41,557 bases of DNA from Burkholderia sp. E7m39 (GTDB lineage Bacteria > Pseudomonadota > Gammaproteobacteria > Burkholderiales > Burkholderiaceae), in NCBI GenBank assembly GCA_001319865.1, contig BBSL01000082.1, positions 1 to 41,557 on the forward strand. The letters are read 5' to 3'. The notes under the pieces were generated by a model. It had not been told where the DNA came from. It saw nothing but the letters and a program-made list of their open reading frames with translations, and made no database searches. Position numbers and translations under genes: made by a program. This document shows, in pieces, positions 14,679 through 23,285 of the stretch (positions are counted from its first letter, which is position 1; each line of letters starts with the position of its first letter).

Positions 14679-16166
14679 ATGAGTCTCGCCGTCCGCTTCG
14701 ACGACATCCGCAAGGACTTCGGTCCCGTGCGCGTGCTGCACGGCGTGAGCTTCGACATTGCGCCCGGGCGCATCTATGGCCTGCTCGGCGAAAACGGCGC
14801 GGGCAAATCGACGCTGATGAAGATACTCGCGGGCTACGAATCGGCTACGGACGGCAACGTGCTGATCGACGGCCACGCGCAGCACTTCACCGGTTCGCGC
14901 GATGCGGAAGCCGCGGGCATCGTGCTGATTCACCAGGAGTTCAATCTCGCCGAGCATCTGACGATCGCGCAGAACATGTACCTGGGCCACGAGAAGCGCA
15001 AGGGGCTGTTCGTCGACGACGCGGCGATGCGCAACGAAGCGAAGCGCTATCTCGCGCAGGTCGGCTTGCACAAGCAGCCCGACACGAAAGTGCGCGATCT
15101 GATCGTCGCGGAAAAGCAGATGGTGGAGATCGCGAAGGCGCTGTCGCGGCGCGCGCGGCTGCTCATCATGGACGAGCCGACGGCCACGCTCACGCCGTCG
15201 GAGACCGAGCGTCTGTTCGCGCTGATGACGAAGCTCAAGGCCGACGGCGTGACCATCGTCTATATCTCGCACAAGCTCGACGAAGTGGAGCACATCACCG
15301 ACGAAGTGATCGTGATGCGCGACGGCCGTTTCGTCGCGCGCAGCGAGACGGCGCTGCTCGCGCGTCAGCAGATGGCGAACCTGATGGTCGGGCGCGAGCT
15401 GTCGGACATGTTTCCCGACAAATCGCCGCCCGCCGCCACCGCGCCCATCGCGCTGAAAGTGGCGCATCTGAGCGTGCCCGACTGGGTCGACGATCTGAGC
15501 TTCGAAGTGCGCGCGGGGGAAGTGTTCGGCTTCGCGGGACTGGTGGGCGCGGGCCGCACGGAAGCATTCGAGGCGATCATCGGCTTGCGCAAGCACACGT
15601 CGGGCGCAGTCGAAATCGCGGGGCGCAAGGCCGAGCTGCACAGTCCGCGCGACGCGATGCGGCGCGGCCTCACGTATCTGAGCGAGGACCGCAAGGGCAA
15701 GGGGCTGCATGTGAACCTGAGCCTGCAGGACAACCTCACGCTGATGACGCTCGAACGCTACGCGCATCCGCTGCTCGACATGAAGGCGGGGCGCGAAGCG
15801 TTGACGCGTGCCGTGCGCGAATTCGGTATCCGCACGGGCGATCTGGGCAGCCGCGCGCGCATGCTGTCGGGCGGCAACCAGCAGAAGCTCGCGCTCGCCA
15901 AGTTCCTGCAGCCGAATCCGGACGTGATCGTGCTCGACGAGCCGACGCGCGGCGTCGACATCGGCGCCAAGCGCGACATCTATTTTCTGATTCACCGGCT
16001 CGCCGCCGAAGGGCGTGCCGTGATCGTCATTTCATCCGAACTGATCGAGCTGATCGGGCTGTGCCATCGCGTCGCCGTGATGCGCGCGGGCCGCCTGCAG
16101 GCGACGCTCGGCCTTGACCATCTGACCGAAGAGGAGTTGATCGCTCATGCGACCGGCACACACTGA
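14679..16166 (+). CDS. CUT2-type sugar ABC transporter ATP-binding protein (double ABC domain)
   Basis: ATPase of a ribose/galactoside-class importer, 495 residues with two ABC domains fused. The first has Walker A GENGAGKS at 37-44 and Walker [16 protein letters not shown]; the second has the degenerate Walker [10 protein letters not shown], signature [15 protein letters not shown] and Walker [17 protein letters not shown], the normal pattern for RbsA/MglA/XylG relatives. It follows the regulator by 13 bp and overlaps the permease gene by 20 bp. The substrate cannot be named from the ATPase. Confidence 0.94.
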   Translation: MSLAVRFDDIRKDFGPVRVLHGVSFDIAPGRIYGLLGENGAGKSTLMKILAGYESATDGNVLIDGHAQHFTGSRDAEAAGIVLIHQEFNLAEHLTIAQNMYLGHEKRKGLFVDDAAMRNEAKRYLAQVGLHKQPDTKVRDLIVAEKQMVEIAKALSRRARLLIMDEPTATLTPSETERLFALMTKLKADGVTIVYISHKLDEVEHITDEVIVMRDGRFVARSETALLARQQMANLMVGRELSDMFPDKSPPAATAPIALKVAHLSVPDWVDDLSFEVRAGEVFGFAGLVGAGRTEAFEAIIGLRKHTSGAVEIAGRKAELHSPRDAMRRGLTYLSEDRKGKGLHVNLSLQDNLTLMTLERYAHPLLDMKAGREALTRAVREFGIRTGDLGSRARMLSGGNQQKLALAKFLQPNPDVIVLDEPTRGVDIGAKRDIYFLIHRLAAEGRAVIVISSELIELIGLCHRVAVMRAGRLQATLGLDHLTEEELIAHATGTH

Positions 16167-17160
16167 CACCGCGCCAGGCGGGCGCGCGATGCGCCTTGCG
16201 CATCGTCTGCATGGTCTCGGGCCGCTCGCCGGGCTGATCGTGCTGTGCATCGCGGGCACACTGCTCAATCGCGACTTCGCCACCGTCGACAACATGATGA
16301 ACGTGCTCACGCGCACGTCGTTCATCGGCATCATCGCGGTCGGCATGACGTTCGTGATCATTTCGGGCGGCATCGATCTGTCTGTCGGTTCGATGGCGGC
16401 GCTGATCGCGGGCATCATGATCTGGCTGATGAACCTGCTGGCGGCGGCGCCGGGCGGTCACGCGTTCGCGCCGCTGACCATCGTGCTGATCGGCATTGCG
16501 AGTGCGTTCGTGCTCGGCGGCGTGTTCGGCTGCGCGCATGGACTGCTGATCACGAAAGGGCGCATCGAGCCGTTCATCGTCACGCTGGGCACGCTTGGCA
16601 TTTTCCGCGCGGTGCTCACGTGGCTCGCCGACGGCGGCGCGCTCACGCTCGACAACAACCTGTCCGATCTTTACGGCCCGGTCTATTACGCGAGCCTGTT
16701 CGGCGTGCCCGTGCCGATCTGGGTGTTCCTCGTCGTCGCGGCGGGCGGCGCGCTGATCCTCAACCGGACGGCATTCGGCCGGCATGTGCAGGCGATCGGT
16801 TCGAACGAGCAGGTTGCGCGCTATGCGGCGATTCGCGTCGATACCGTGAAGATCGTGACGTATGTGCTGCTCGGCATCTGCGTGGGCGTGGCGACGGTTT
16901 TATACGTGCCGCGGCTCGGTTCCGCCACGCCGACGACGGGGTTGTTGTGGGAACTGGAAGCCATCGCGGCTGTGGTGGTGGGCGGCACCGCGCTCAAGGG
17001 GGGAGAAGGGCGCGTGGTGGGCACCGTGATCGGGGCGATTCTGCTGTCCGTTATCGCCAATATTCTCAACCTCACCAGCATTATTAGCGTGTATCTGAAT
17101 GCCGCTGTTCAGGGCGTCGTGATTATTGTTGTGGCGTTTTTGCAGCGTGGGCGGAGGTAA
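16147..17160 (+). CDS. CUT2-type sugar ABC transporter permease (RbsC-like)
   Basis: Inner-membrane channel of the same importer, 337 residues with around nine hydrophobic segments. Family signatures include [20 protein letters not shown] near 70-89, [39 protein letters not shown] and [21 protein letters not shown] near the C-terminus. GAGGAG lies about 12 bases before the ATG at 16147, supporting the start that overlaps the ATPase gene. Downstream, instead of the binding-protein gene, come 924 bp filled by repeat element B. Confidence 0.94.
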   Translation: MRPAHTDTAPGGRAMRLAHRLHGLGPLAGLIVLCIAGTLLNRDFATVDNMMNVLTRTSFIGIIAVGMTFVIISGGIDLSVGSMAALIAGIMIWLMNLLAAAPGGHAFAPLTIVLIGIASAFVLGGVFGCAHGLLITKGRIEPFIVTLGTLGIFRAVLTWLADGGALTLDNNLSDLYGPVYYASLFGVPVPIWVFLVVAAGGALILNRTAFGRHVQAIGSNEQVARYAAIRVDTVKIVTYVLLGICVGVATVLYVPRLGSATPTTGLLWELEAIAAVVVGGTALKGGEGRVVGTVIGAILLSVIANILNLTSIISVYLNAAVQGVVIIVVAFLQRGRR

Positions 17161-17224
17161 GGGTGATAGGCTCGTTGCCTGTGCGGCGGCACGATGGCTT
17201 GCGCTTAGCTGCGGCATTCGCCAT

Positions 17225-18015
17225 GCGGTGTTTGCTGCGCGGGCTGTTGCGGTTTTGGGTTTGCTTTTGCTTTCGCGGGCATCCGCGTTGCGCCTGCGCG
17301 GCGCGGGCGTTGCCCCTGTGCGGGGCGGCACTTACTTTCTTTGCCGCCGCAAAGAAAGTAAGCAAAGAAAGCGGGCTCACACCGCCAATCGTTGACGATT
17401 ACCCACGGGCCCCCGACGTCCCCGCGCCTCGCGCGACATCGCAGCCGCTCATGTTCGTTGCCAACGCACTGACGGAATGCGTCACCCGCTCCGCGCGCGC
17501 GTACGACGGCAAACGGAGTCGAATGGGTGATGCCCATTTGCGGCAAACGTATGCAGGTTGCCGCGCCGCGCGCGGCGACGCACGCACAGGAAAACGACAT
17601 CGTTGCGCGATGGTTTCCCGTGCGGCGCGATGGCCGACACATCGTTTGCCGCAAGGGGGCGCAGGAGCGCCGACGTGGCGGGCCGCATCGGTTGCGCGTG
17701 ACGTGGGTGAGACGGCTATTCGGAGTGCTTGGGACGGACATGAACGAGCAAGCTTGAGTGCGAAGCACGGGGACGTTGAGAGCCCGTGGGTAGGTGTCAA
17801 ACATTGGCGGTGTGAGCCCGCTTTCTTTGCTTACTTTCTTTGCGGCGGCAAAGAAGTAAGTGCCGCCCCGCACAGGGGCAACGCCCGCGCCGCGCAGGCG
17901 CAACGCGGTGCCCGCGAAAGCAAACCCAAAACCGCAACAGCCTGCGCAGCAAAAACCAGCATCGCGGATGCCAGCGCAAGCAAGAGCAAAACGGCAAAAA
18001 GCCTGCGCAGCAATC
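17225..18015. repeat. Inverted-repeat element B (two-armed, non-coding) inside the sugar operon
   Basis: The 924 bp between permease and binding-protein genes hold no credible gene. Arms 17279-17413 and 17778-17912 are inverted copies of each other and of the arms of element A, including the GCCCC/GGGGC hairpin and the TTACTTTCTTTG...CAAAGAAAGTAA hairpin. The right-arm copy of the long hairpin has lost one base (around 17853), so its stem is interrupted. The core differs from that of A for most of its length, but keeps the 47-nt block 17746-17792 and the 17-nt block 17638-17654 identical. The core contains an inverted pair of TTTGCCGCAA phrases (about 17536 and 17643). Flanks carry a ~61-bp unit. 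Outer limits are approximate; no promoter was recognised for the downstream genes. Confidence 0.85.
17899..18013. repeat. Two tandem ~61-bp units at the right edge of element B
   Basis: The phrase CCTGCGCAGCAA occurs at 17941 and again at 18002, a 61-bp period, each time preceded by a related stretch of GCGAAAGCAAA/GCGCAAGCAAG and AAAACGGCAA or AAAACCGCAA. Inverted single copies of the same unit flank the left arm of B (about 17228-17285) and the right arm of A (about 1951-2015). The units are imperfect. This shows the element's ends are built from a small repeating module of variable copy number. Confidence 0.6.
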
Positions 18016-18084
18016 AACCGAACACCAACACCGCCCGGCCAGGGCACCGCAGTGAAACAGCAGCCAAAACCAGGAGACACAACC

Positions 18085-19050
18085 ATGAAGCAGATCATTC
18101 GCGCAGTCGGCGCCGGAATGCTGGCGCTCAGCATGTTGAGCCTCACGACGGGCGCCGCGCGCGCCGACGACAAGGTCACGCTCGGCGTTGCCATCCCGAC
18201 AGCCGATCACGGCTTCACGGGCGGCATCGTCTGGTGGGCGAACAAGGCCAAGGCCGATCTGGAGAAAGCACATCCCGACCTGAAAGTAATCGTGAAGACG
18301 GCGGCCAACGCGCCCGAGCAGGCGAACCAGTTGCAGGATCTCGTGACGGTGAACAAGATCAACGCGCTGGTGATCTTTCCGTATGAGTCGGCGTCGCTCA
18401 CGCAGCCCGTTGCGCAGGTGAAGAAGAAAGGCGTCTACGTGACGGTGGTCGATCGCGGCCTCACCGATACGAGCGCGCAAGACGCCTATGTCGCCGGCGA
18501 CAACACCGCGTTCGGCAAGATTCCCGCCGAGTACCTGGCGAAGGCGCTCGGCGGCAAGGGCGACATCGTCGCGCTGCGCGGCATTCCGACCACGCTCGAC
18601 AACGAACGCTGGACAGCCTTCACGGGTGTGCTGAAGAACTATCCGAACATCAAGATTCTCGATGCGAAGTACGCCAACTGGAATCGCGACGACGCGTTCA
18701 AGGTGATGCAGGACTACCTCACGCGCTTCAAGCACATCGACGCCGTCTGGGCCGCCGACGACGACATGGCCGTCGGCGTGATGAAGGCGATCGATCAGGC
18801 CAAGCGCACCGACATCAAGATCGTGTTCGGCGGCGCGGGCTCGAAGGGCATGGTGAAGAACGTGATGGACGGCGCGCCGCTGATCCAGGCCGACGTGTCG
18901 TACTCGCCGAAGTTCATCTACGACGCGATCAAGCTGACGGCGGAGGCGCGCCTCAAGGGCGACAAGCTGCCGCCCACGACGATCATTCCGTCCGTGCTGA
19001 TCACGAAGGAGAACGCGAAGGAGTTCTACTTCCCCGACTCGCCGTTCTGA
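18085..19050 (+). CDS. Sugar ABC transporter periplasmic substrate-binding protein
   Basis: Ribose/galactose-type binding protein (Peripla_BP_4 class), 321 residues. A Sec signal peptide runs to about residue 28 ([13 protein letters not shown]). The mature part starts [21 protein letters not shown], with further family segments [19 protein letters not shown] and [20 protein letters not shown], and [15 protein letters not shown] before the C-terminal lobe. AGGAGA precedes the ATG at 18085 by 8 bases. The frame is open upstream across element B, but that is repeat sequence. It supplies the receptor for the ATPase/permease genes upstream and is followed by two catabolic enzyme genes. Confidence 0.92.
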   Translation: MKQIIRAVGAGMLALSMLSLTTGAARADDKVTLGVAIPTADHGFTGGIVWWANKAKADLEKAHPDLKVIVKTAANAPEQANQLQDLVTVNKINALVIFPYESASLTQPVAQVKKKGVYVTVVDRGLTDTSAQDAYVAGDNTAFGKIPAEYLAKALGGKGDIVALRGIPTTLDNERWTAFTGVLKNYPNIKILDAKYANWNRDDAFKVMQDYLTRFKHIDAVWAADDDMAVGVMKAIDQAKRTDIKIVFGGAGSKGMVKNVMDGAPLIQADVSYSPKFIYDAIKLTAEARLKGDKLPPTTIIPSVLITKENAKEFYFPDSPF

Positions 19051-19142
19051 GCCACGGACGCAATCCCACGTGGCGCGCGCCGCGTTCGTCTCGCCGGCGA
19101 GCGCAGGCGGCGCCGCTCCACTCCATCGACGGGAGAAGCACG

Positions 19143-20192
19143 ATGAAAACGATCAAGGGTCCAGCCATTTTTCTCGCGCAGTTCGTGGGGGACGCGCTGC
19201 CGTTCGACAATCTCGCGCATCTCGCCGGATGGGCGGCGCGGCTCGGCTACAAGGGCATACAGGTGCCCGCCGATCCGCGCCTCATCGATCTCGAGCAGGC
19301 AGCGTCGAGCCAGACGTATTGCGATGACCTGCTGGGCGTCGCCGCCGATGAGGGCGTCGTCATCACCGAACTCGCGACGCATCTGCAAGGGCAGCTGGTT
19401 GCCGTGCATCCCGCGTACGACGTGCTGTTTGACGGTTTCGCCGCGCCGCATGTGCGTGGCAATCCCGCCGCGCGCACGCAATGGGCCGTGCAGCAGATGA
19501 AGTGGGCCGCGAAGGCGTCGCAGCGTCTCGGTCTCACTGCGCATGTGACCTTTTCGGGTGCGCTCGCGTGGCCGTATGTGTACCCGTGGCCTCAGCGCCC
19601 CGCGGGCCTCATCGAGACTGCGTTCGACGAACTCGCGCGCCGCTGGACGCCTATTCTGGATGCGTTCGACGAAGCAGGCGTCGATGTGTGCTACGAACTG
19701 CATCCCGGCGAGGATCTGCACGACGGCGTGACGTTCGAGCGTTTTCTGTCCGTCGTGAAGGACCACGCTCGCGCGAACATCCTGTTCGATCCGAGCCATT
19801 ACGTGCTGCAGCAACTCGATTACCTCGCGTTCATCGATATCTATCACGAGCGCATCAAGTGCTTCCACGTGAAGGATGCCGAGTTCCGTCCAGACGGACG
19901 GCAAGGCGTGTATGGCGGCTATAGCGGCTGGGTCGAGCGCGCGGGGCGCTTCAGGTCTCTCGGCGACGGGCAGGTCGACTTCAAGGCCATCTTCTCGAAG
20001 ATGGCGCAATATGATTATCCGGGCTGGGCGGTGCTCGAATGGGAGTGCGCGCTGAAGCATCCCGAAGACGGCGCGCGCGAAGGCGCGGCGTTCATCGCGC
20101 AGCACATCATCCGCGTGGCCGAGCGTGCGTTCGACGACTTCGCGGACAGCGGCGCGAATGCCGGGCAACTGAAGCGCGTGCTCGGCCTGTGA
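19143..20192 (+). CDS. Sugar phosphate isomerase/epimerase family TIM-barrel protein
   Basis: Member of the xylose-isomerase-like TIM-barrel (AP endonuclease 2) superfamily, 349 residues. The metal-binding positions expected of this fold are visible: Glu in VCYELHPGED, Asp/His in LFDPSHYV, His in IKCFHVKDAEF, and Glu in VLEWECAL. There is no signal peptide, so it acts in the cytoplasm. It lies 92 bp after the binding-protein gene and 22 bp before a Gfo/Idh/MocA dehydrogenase. Such pairs are known from pathways that oxidise a sugar or glycoside and then isomerise, hydrate or cleave the keto product (levoglucosan and inositol-type pathways). The exact reaction here is not deducible. Confidence 0.85.
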   Translation: MKTIKGPAIFLAQFVGDALPFDNLAHLAGWAARLGYKGIQVPADPRLIDLEQAASSQTYCDDLLGVAADEGVVITELATHLQGQLVAVHPAYDVLFDGFAAPHVRGNPAARTQWAVQQMKWAAKASQRLGLTAHVTFSGALAWPYVYPWPQRPAGLIETAFDELARRWTPILDAFDEAGVDVCYELHPGEDLHDGVTFERFLSVVKDHARANILFDPSHYVLQQLDYLAFIDIYHERIKCFHVKDAEFRPDGRQGVYGGYSGWVERAGRFRSLGDGQVDFKAIFSKMAQYDYPGWAVLEWECALKHPEDGAREGAAFIAQHIIRVAERAFDDFADSGANAGQLKRVLGL

Positions 20193-20214
20193 CACTCGCC
20201 AACAGGAGCAGACG

Positions 20215-21360
20215 ATGACACGGAGACTCAGACTGGGCATGGTCGGCGGCGGACAGGGCGCGTTCATCGGCGCCGTGCACCGGATCGCTGCGCGTATCGA
20301 CGATCGCTTCGAATGGGTGGCGGGCGCGCTGTCGTCGGACCCGCAGCGCGCGCAGGCGAGCGCCGACGAGGCGAACATCGCGCGCAGCTACGCGAGCTGG
20401 AGCGAGATGGCGCGTGCCGAGGCCGCGCGCGACGACGGCATCGATGCCGTCGCGATCGTCACGCCGAACCATCTGCATGCGCCCGTCGCGACGGCGTTTC
20501 TGCAGGCGGGCATCCACGTGATCTGCGACAAGCCGCTGGCGATGACGCTCGAAGAAGGCGAAGCGCTCGCCAGGCTCGCGCGCGAGAAAAACCGGTTGTT
20601 CGCGCTGACGCATACGTACTCGGGCTATCCGATGATGCGCTACGCGCGCGAACTGATCGATCGCGGCGAGATCGGCGACGTGCGCGTCGTGCAGGTCGAA
20701 TACGCGCAGGATTGGCTCGCACAGCCCATCGAACTGACGGGCGAAAACCGCCAGGCGGTGTGGCGCACCGACCCGAAGCAGGCGGGCCGCGCGGGCTGCC
20801 TCGGCGACATCGGCACGCACGCCTATCACCTCGCGGCCTTTGCAACGGGCATGCTGCCCGTCGAGATCGCGGCGGAGCTGCACACGTTCGTGGAAGGCCG
20901 CCCGGTCGACGATCACATTCAGGCGATGCTGCGCTACGGCAACGGCGCGCGCGGCATGCTGTGGGCGAGTCAGGTGGCGAGCGGTGAGGAGAATGCGCTG
21001 CGTTTGCGCGTGTACGGCACGAAGGCGGGCATCGCGTTCGATCAGGAGAACCCGAACGAACTGCTGTTCACGCCGCTTGCGGGCGCGACACAGACGTTCA
21101 CGCGCGCACGCGTCGACAGTGCCGTGGCGCGCCACGCGACACGCGTGCCCGCCGGTCATCCCGAAGGCTATCTGGAAGCGTTCGCGCAACTGTACAAGGA
21201 TGCCGCGCTGCAGATCGAGGCCATCGACGCAGGTTTGCCACCGCCAGCCGAAAGCCGTTTGCTGACCACCGTCGACGACGGCGTGGCGGGCTTGCGCTTC
21301 ATCGATGCCGTGTTCGACAGCCACGCGAAGCTGGCGTACACACGCGTGAACAACGGCTAG
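20215..21360 (+). CDS. Gfo/Idh/MocA family NAD(P)-dependent sugar oxidoreductase
   Basis: Cytoplasmic dehydrogenase, 381 residues. The Rossmann fingerprint GMVGGGQGAFIGAVHR is at residues 8-23, the nicotinamide-site CDKPLAMTLEEG near 104-115 (EKP-type lysine), and the catalytic DIGTHAYHLAAF near 199-210. The longer C-terminal domain and GGGQGAFIGAVHR form resemble family members acting on non-phosphorylated sugars or inositol. ATG at 20215 is preceded by AGGAGC. It ends the operon; only 16 bp separate it from the convergent small gene at 21377, with no clear terminator between. Confidence 0.88.
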   Translation: MTRRLRLGMVGGGQGAFIGAVHRIAARIDDRFEWVAGALSSDPQRAQASADEANIARSYASWSEMARAEAARDDGIDAVAIVTPNHLHAPVATAFLQAGIHVICDKPLAMTLEEGEALARLAREKNRLFALTHTYSGYPMMRYARELIDRGEIGDVRVVQVEYAQDWLAQPIELTGENRQAVWRTDPKQAGRAGCLGDIGTHAYHLAAFATGMLPVEIAAELHTFVEGRPVDDHIQAMLRYGNGARGMLWASQVASGEENALRLRVYGTKAGIAFDQENPNELLFTPLAGATQTFTRARVDSAVARHATRVPAGHPEGYLEAFAQLYKDAALQIEAIDAGLPPPAESRLLTTVDDGVAGLRFIDAVFDSHAKLAYTRVNNG

Positions 21361-21376
21361 GCGGCGAAGCGAGTCG

Positions 21377-21634
21377 TCAGCTTTTGCTGCGCTTGATCTG
21401 CTCTTCGAATGCGAGATCGAGCTTGCTGACTTTGCGCGGCTTTTTCGGGCCGTACGCGTCGACGAACTTCACGAACTCGTCGAGCGGCAGCGGATCGGAC
21501 ACCTTGCGGTCCGTGCCGTCCGACCGGTCGACCAGATAGAACAGCCCGCCCGACAGGCTGATGGCCGCGAAGCGCGCATTGCCGCTGCGGGTCTTTAGCC
21601 GTTCGACGGCATGGATGGCTCGGGTCGTACGCAT
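21377..21634 (-). CDS. Small unknown protein (85 aa)
   Basis: I do not recognise this family. The 85-residue product starts MRTTRAIHAVERLKTRSGN, has a compact middle with FAAISLSGGLFYLVDRSDG that could form a beta-sheet, and a basic C-terminus (GPKKPRKVSKLDLAFEEQIKRSKS, shown in part as residues 62-85). No signal peptide or membrane segment. It looks real because the codon usage and amino-acid balance differ from the arginine-rich shadow frames and it fills the gap between two convergent/divergent genes. Promoter and start are shared with the 135-bp region before the TPR-glycosyltransferase. Confidence 0.6.
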   Translation of the reverse strand: MRTTRAIHAVERLKTRSGNARFAAISLSGGLFYLVDRSDGTDRKVSDPLPLDEFVKFVDAYGPKKPRKVSKLDLAFEEQIKRSKS

Positions 21635-21769
21635 GATCGTGGGCTGCCGCGCAGGGCGTTAAGTTTTGAGATTGCCGCACGATTCTACGACGTATACTCG
21701 CGCGCCGGTCGGTGCTATCGGTTGGTGGTGTCCGGCTTTTTGCGTACAACGTCGGAGCCCATCTCATCC

Positions 21770-23158
21770 ATGTCATCTCCTCAGGACGCGCTCGACGCGC
21801 TCGCCCGCGCGCCGGATGATATCGAGCGCCTGCGCGCAGTGTGCCTTGCGCTGATCGAGCACAAGCGCGACGACGAACTTCTGCCGTACACCGAGCGCGC
21901 GCTCGCCATCGAGCCGCGCGATCTACACTTCGTCAACTGGCGCGCGCATGCGCTGGCGCTGCTCGGCCGTCATTTCGACGCCGTGGCGACATGGCGCCAC
22001 TACGCCGCGTTGCCGTGGAAGCCCGCGTATTACGCAATGAGTCTGGGCCAGAGCCTCGTGATGTCGGGCGATCTCGAACGCGGCATGCCGATGCTGCGCG
22101 ATGCATGGCAGCAGGCGGCGGCTGCGGGCGAATGGTTCGCGCACACGGCCGAGCATCGGTATGGCGAGGCGTTGCTGCGCGCGGCGCGGCCGTTGGGCTT
22201 CGAAACGTGGCTCGCGCGCAATCGCGGCGACAGCGGCACGTACCGGCCGGACGATATCCCCGCGTGGTCGGGCGAACAGGATCTGCGCGGCAAGCGCGTG
22301 CTGATCACCCATCAGATGGGTTTCGGCGATCAGTTCCTGCTGTTCGCGGGTCTCGCGCAGTGGCGGGCGGCGGGCGCGGACCTGATGGTGACCTGCGACC
22401 CGCAGGTGCATTCGCTGTTGCAGGCGTCGCTGCCCGATTGTCTCGTCGTGAGCGCGCCGCGCCCTTTGCATAGTCCGGAAACGTTGCCTGATGAGCTCGT
22501 TGCACGGATGCGCGAGTTCGGGCCCGATCTGCACGCGACATTGCTTCACGTGCCTCTGCTGGCCGCGCGGCAATCGCCGTTGCCGTCGCCTTTCTTTCCC
22601 GCGTATCTGCGCGCGCCCGACGCCGAGCGCGAAACGGCTGCCGCCTGGGCGCGCGAGCTTCGCGCGGCGCAGGCGGGCAAATCGCTAGTCGGTATTTTCT
22701 GGGACTGCAACCAGCGGCATGCGCATGAAGTCGGCGCGGTGATGCGCTGCTCGGCGATCCGGCGCAGTTTGCCGCTCGCCGAAGTGGACCGTCTGGTGAC
22801 GCATCCGTCCGTCGCGGCGAAGCGGCATTTCGTGAGCCTGCATCATCCCGCCGTTCAGGGGTTTGCGGGCGTGCCGTCGGGGAATATCAGCGTCTATGAG
22901 CCCGGCATCAGCACGTTCGCGCAGACGGCCGCATGCATCGAACAGATGGATGCCGTGGTGGCCGTCGATTCGGGCGTCGCGAATCTCAGCGTGATGCTGG
23001 GCAAAATGACCATCGTGCCGCTGAACGTCGCGAGCGAATGGCGTTGGGGCATCGAGGGCGATTCGTCGCCGTGGATAGACAACCTGAAGCCGCTGCGTCA
23101 GACGCTGACGGGGGATTGGCGCAGCGTGATCGACGAGGCGGTGGCGTTTCTGGCGTGA
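21770..23158 (+). CDS. TPR domain protein with glycosyltransferase-9-like C-terminal domain
   Basis: The 462-residue protein has an N-terminal helical region of about 150 residues with tetratricopeptide-like pairs (LDALARAPDDIERLRAVCLALIEHKRDDELLPYTERALAIEPRD in part), then a domain starting GKRVLITHQMGFGDQFLLFAGL near residue 178 whose MGFGDQ resembles the GxGDxL loop of heptosyltransferase-like GT9 enzymes. The C-terminal part has ISVYEPGISTFAQTAACIEQMDAVVAVDSGVANLSVMLGK, matching the nucleotide-sugar-binding region of such enzymes (VDTGVAHLAG-like). The start at 21770 is the first ATG that leaves family-like sequence. No signal peptide. It may glycosylate a protein or cell-surface polymer; target unknown. 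The gene stands alone. Confidence 0.75.
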   Translation: MSSPQDALDALARAPDDIERLRAVCLALIEHKRDDELLPYTERALAIEPRDLHFVNWRAHALALLGRHFDAVATWRHYAALPWKPAYYAMSLGQSLVMSGDLERGMPMLRDAWQQAAAAGEWFAHTAEHRYGEALLRAARPLGFETWLARNRGDSGTYRPDDIPAWSGEQDLRGKRVLITHQMGFGDQFLLFAGLAQWRAAGADLMVTCDPQVHSLLQASLPDCLVVSAPRPLHSPETLPDELVARMREFGPDLHATLLHVPLLAARQSPLPSPFFPAYLRAPDAERETAAAWARELRAAQAGKSLVGIFWDCNQRHAHEVGAVMRCSAIRRSLPLAEVDRLVTHPSVAAKRHFVSLHHPAVQGFAGVPSGNISVYEPGISTFAQTAACIEQMDAVVAVDSGVANLSVMLGKMTIVPLNVASEWRWGIEGDSSPWIDNLKPLRQTLTGDWRSVIDEAVAFLA

Positions 23159-23285
23159 CGCTGGCGTTACGCTCGCGTTACGCTTTTAATCGCAGATCGC
23201 AAATTTGCATCGCCAATCGCAACGGCCGGAACGCGCGAGGCGTCAGCCGCTGCTGCATCGGGCGGGCAAACGATGGCGGGTTCGC

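Noticed and set aside
12223..14682. An 819-codon open frame on the plus strand across rhodanese, pcm and the LacI-type gene
   Set aside because: It is antisense to two recognisable genes and then out of frame with a third, and its product is dominated by Arg, His, Ala and Gly, the usual shadow composition in high-GC DNA.
17163..18386. A 407-codon plus-strand frame through element B into the binding-protein gene
   Set aside because: It is in the wrong frame for the binding protein and consists of repeat translation followed by shadow sequence.
23159..23205. Short GTTACGCT repeats after the glycosyltransferase gene as a regulatory array
   Set aside because: Only three imperfect units of about 11 bp, partly overlapping the end of the gene; likely chance.
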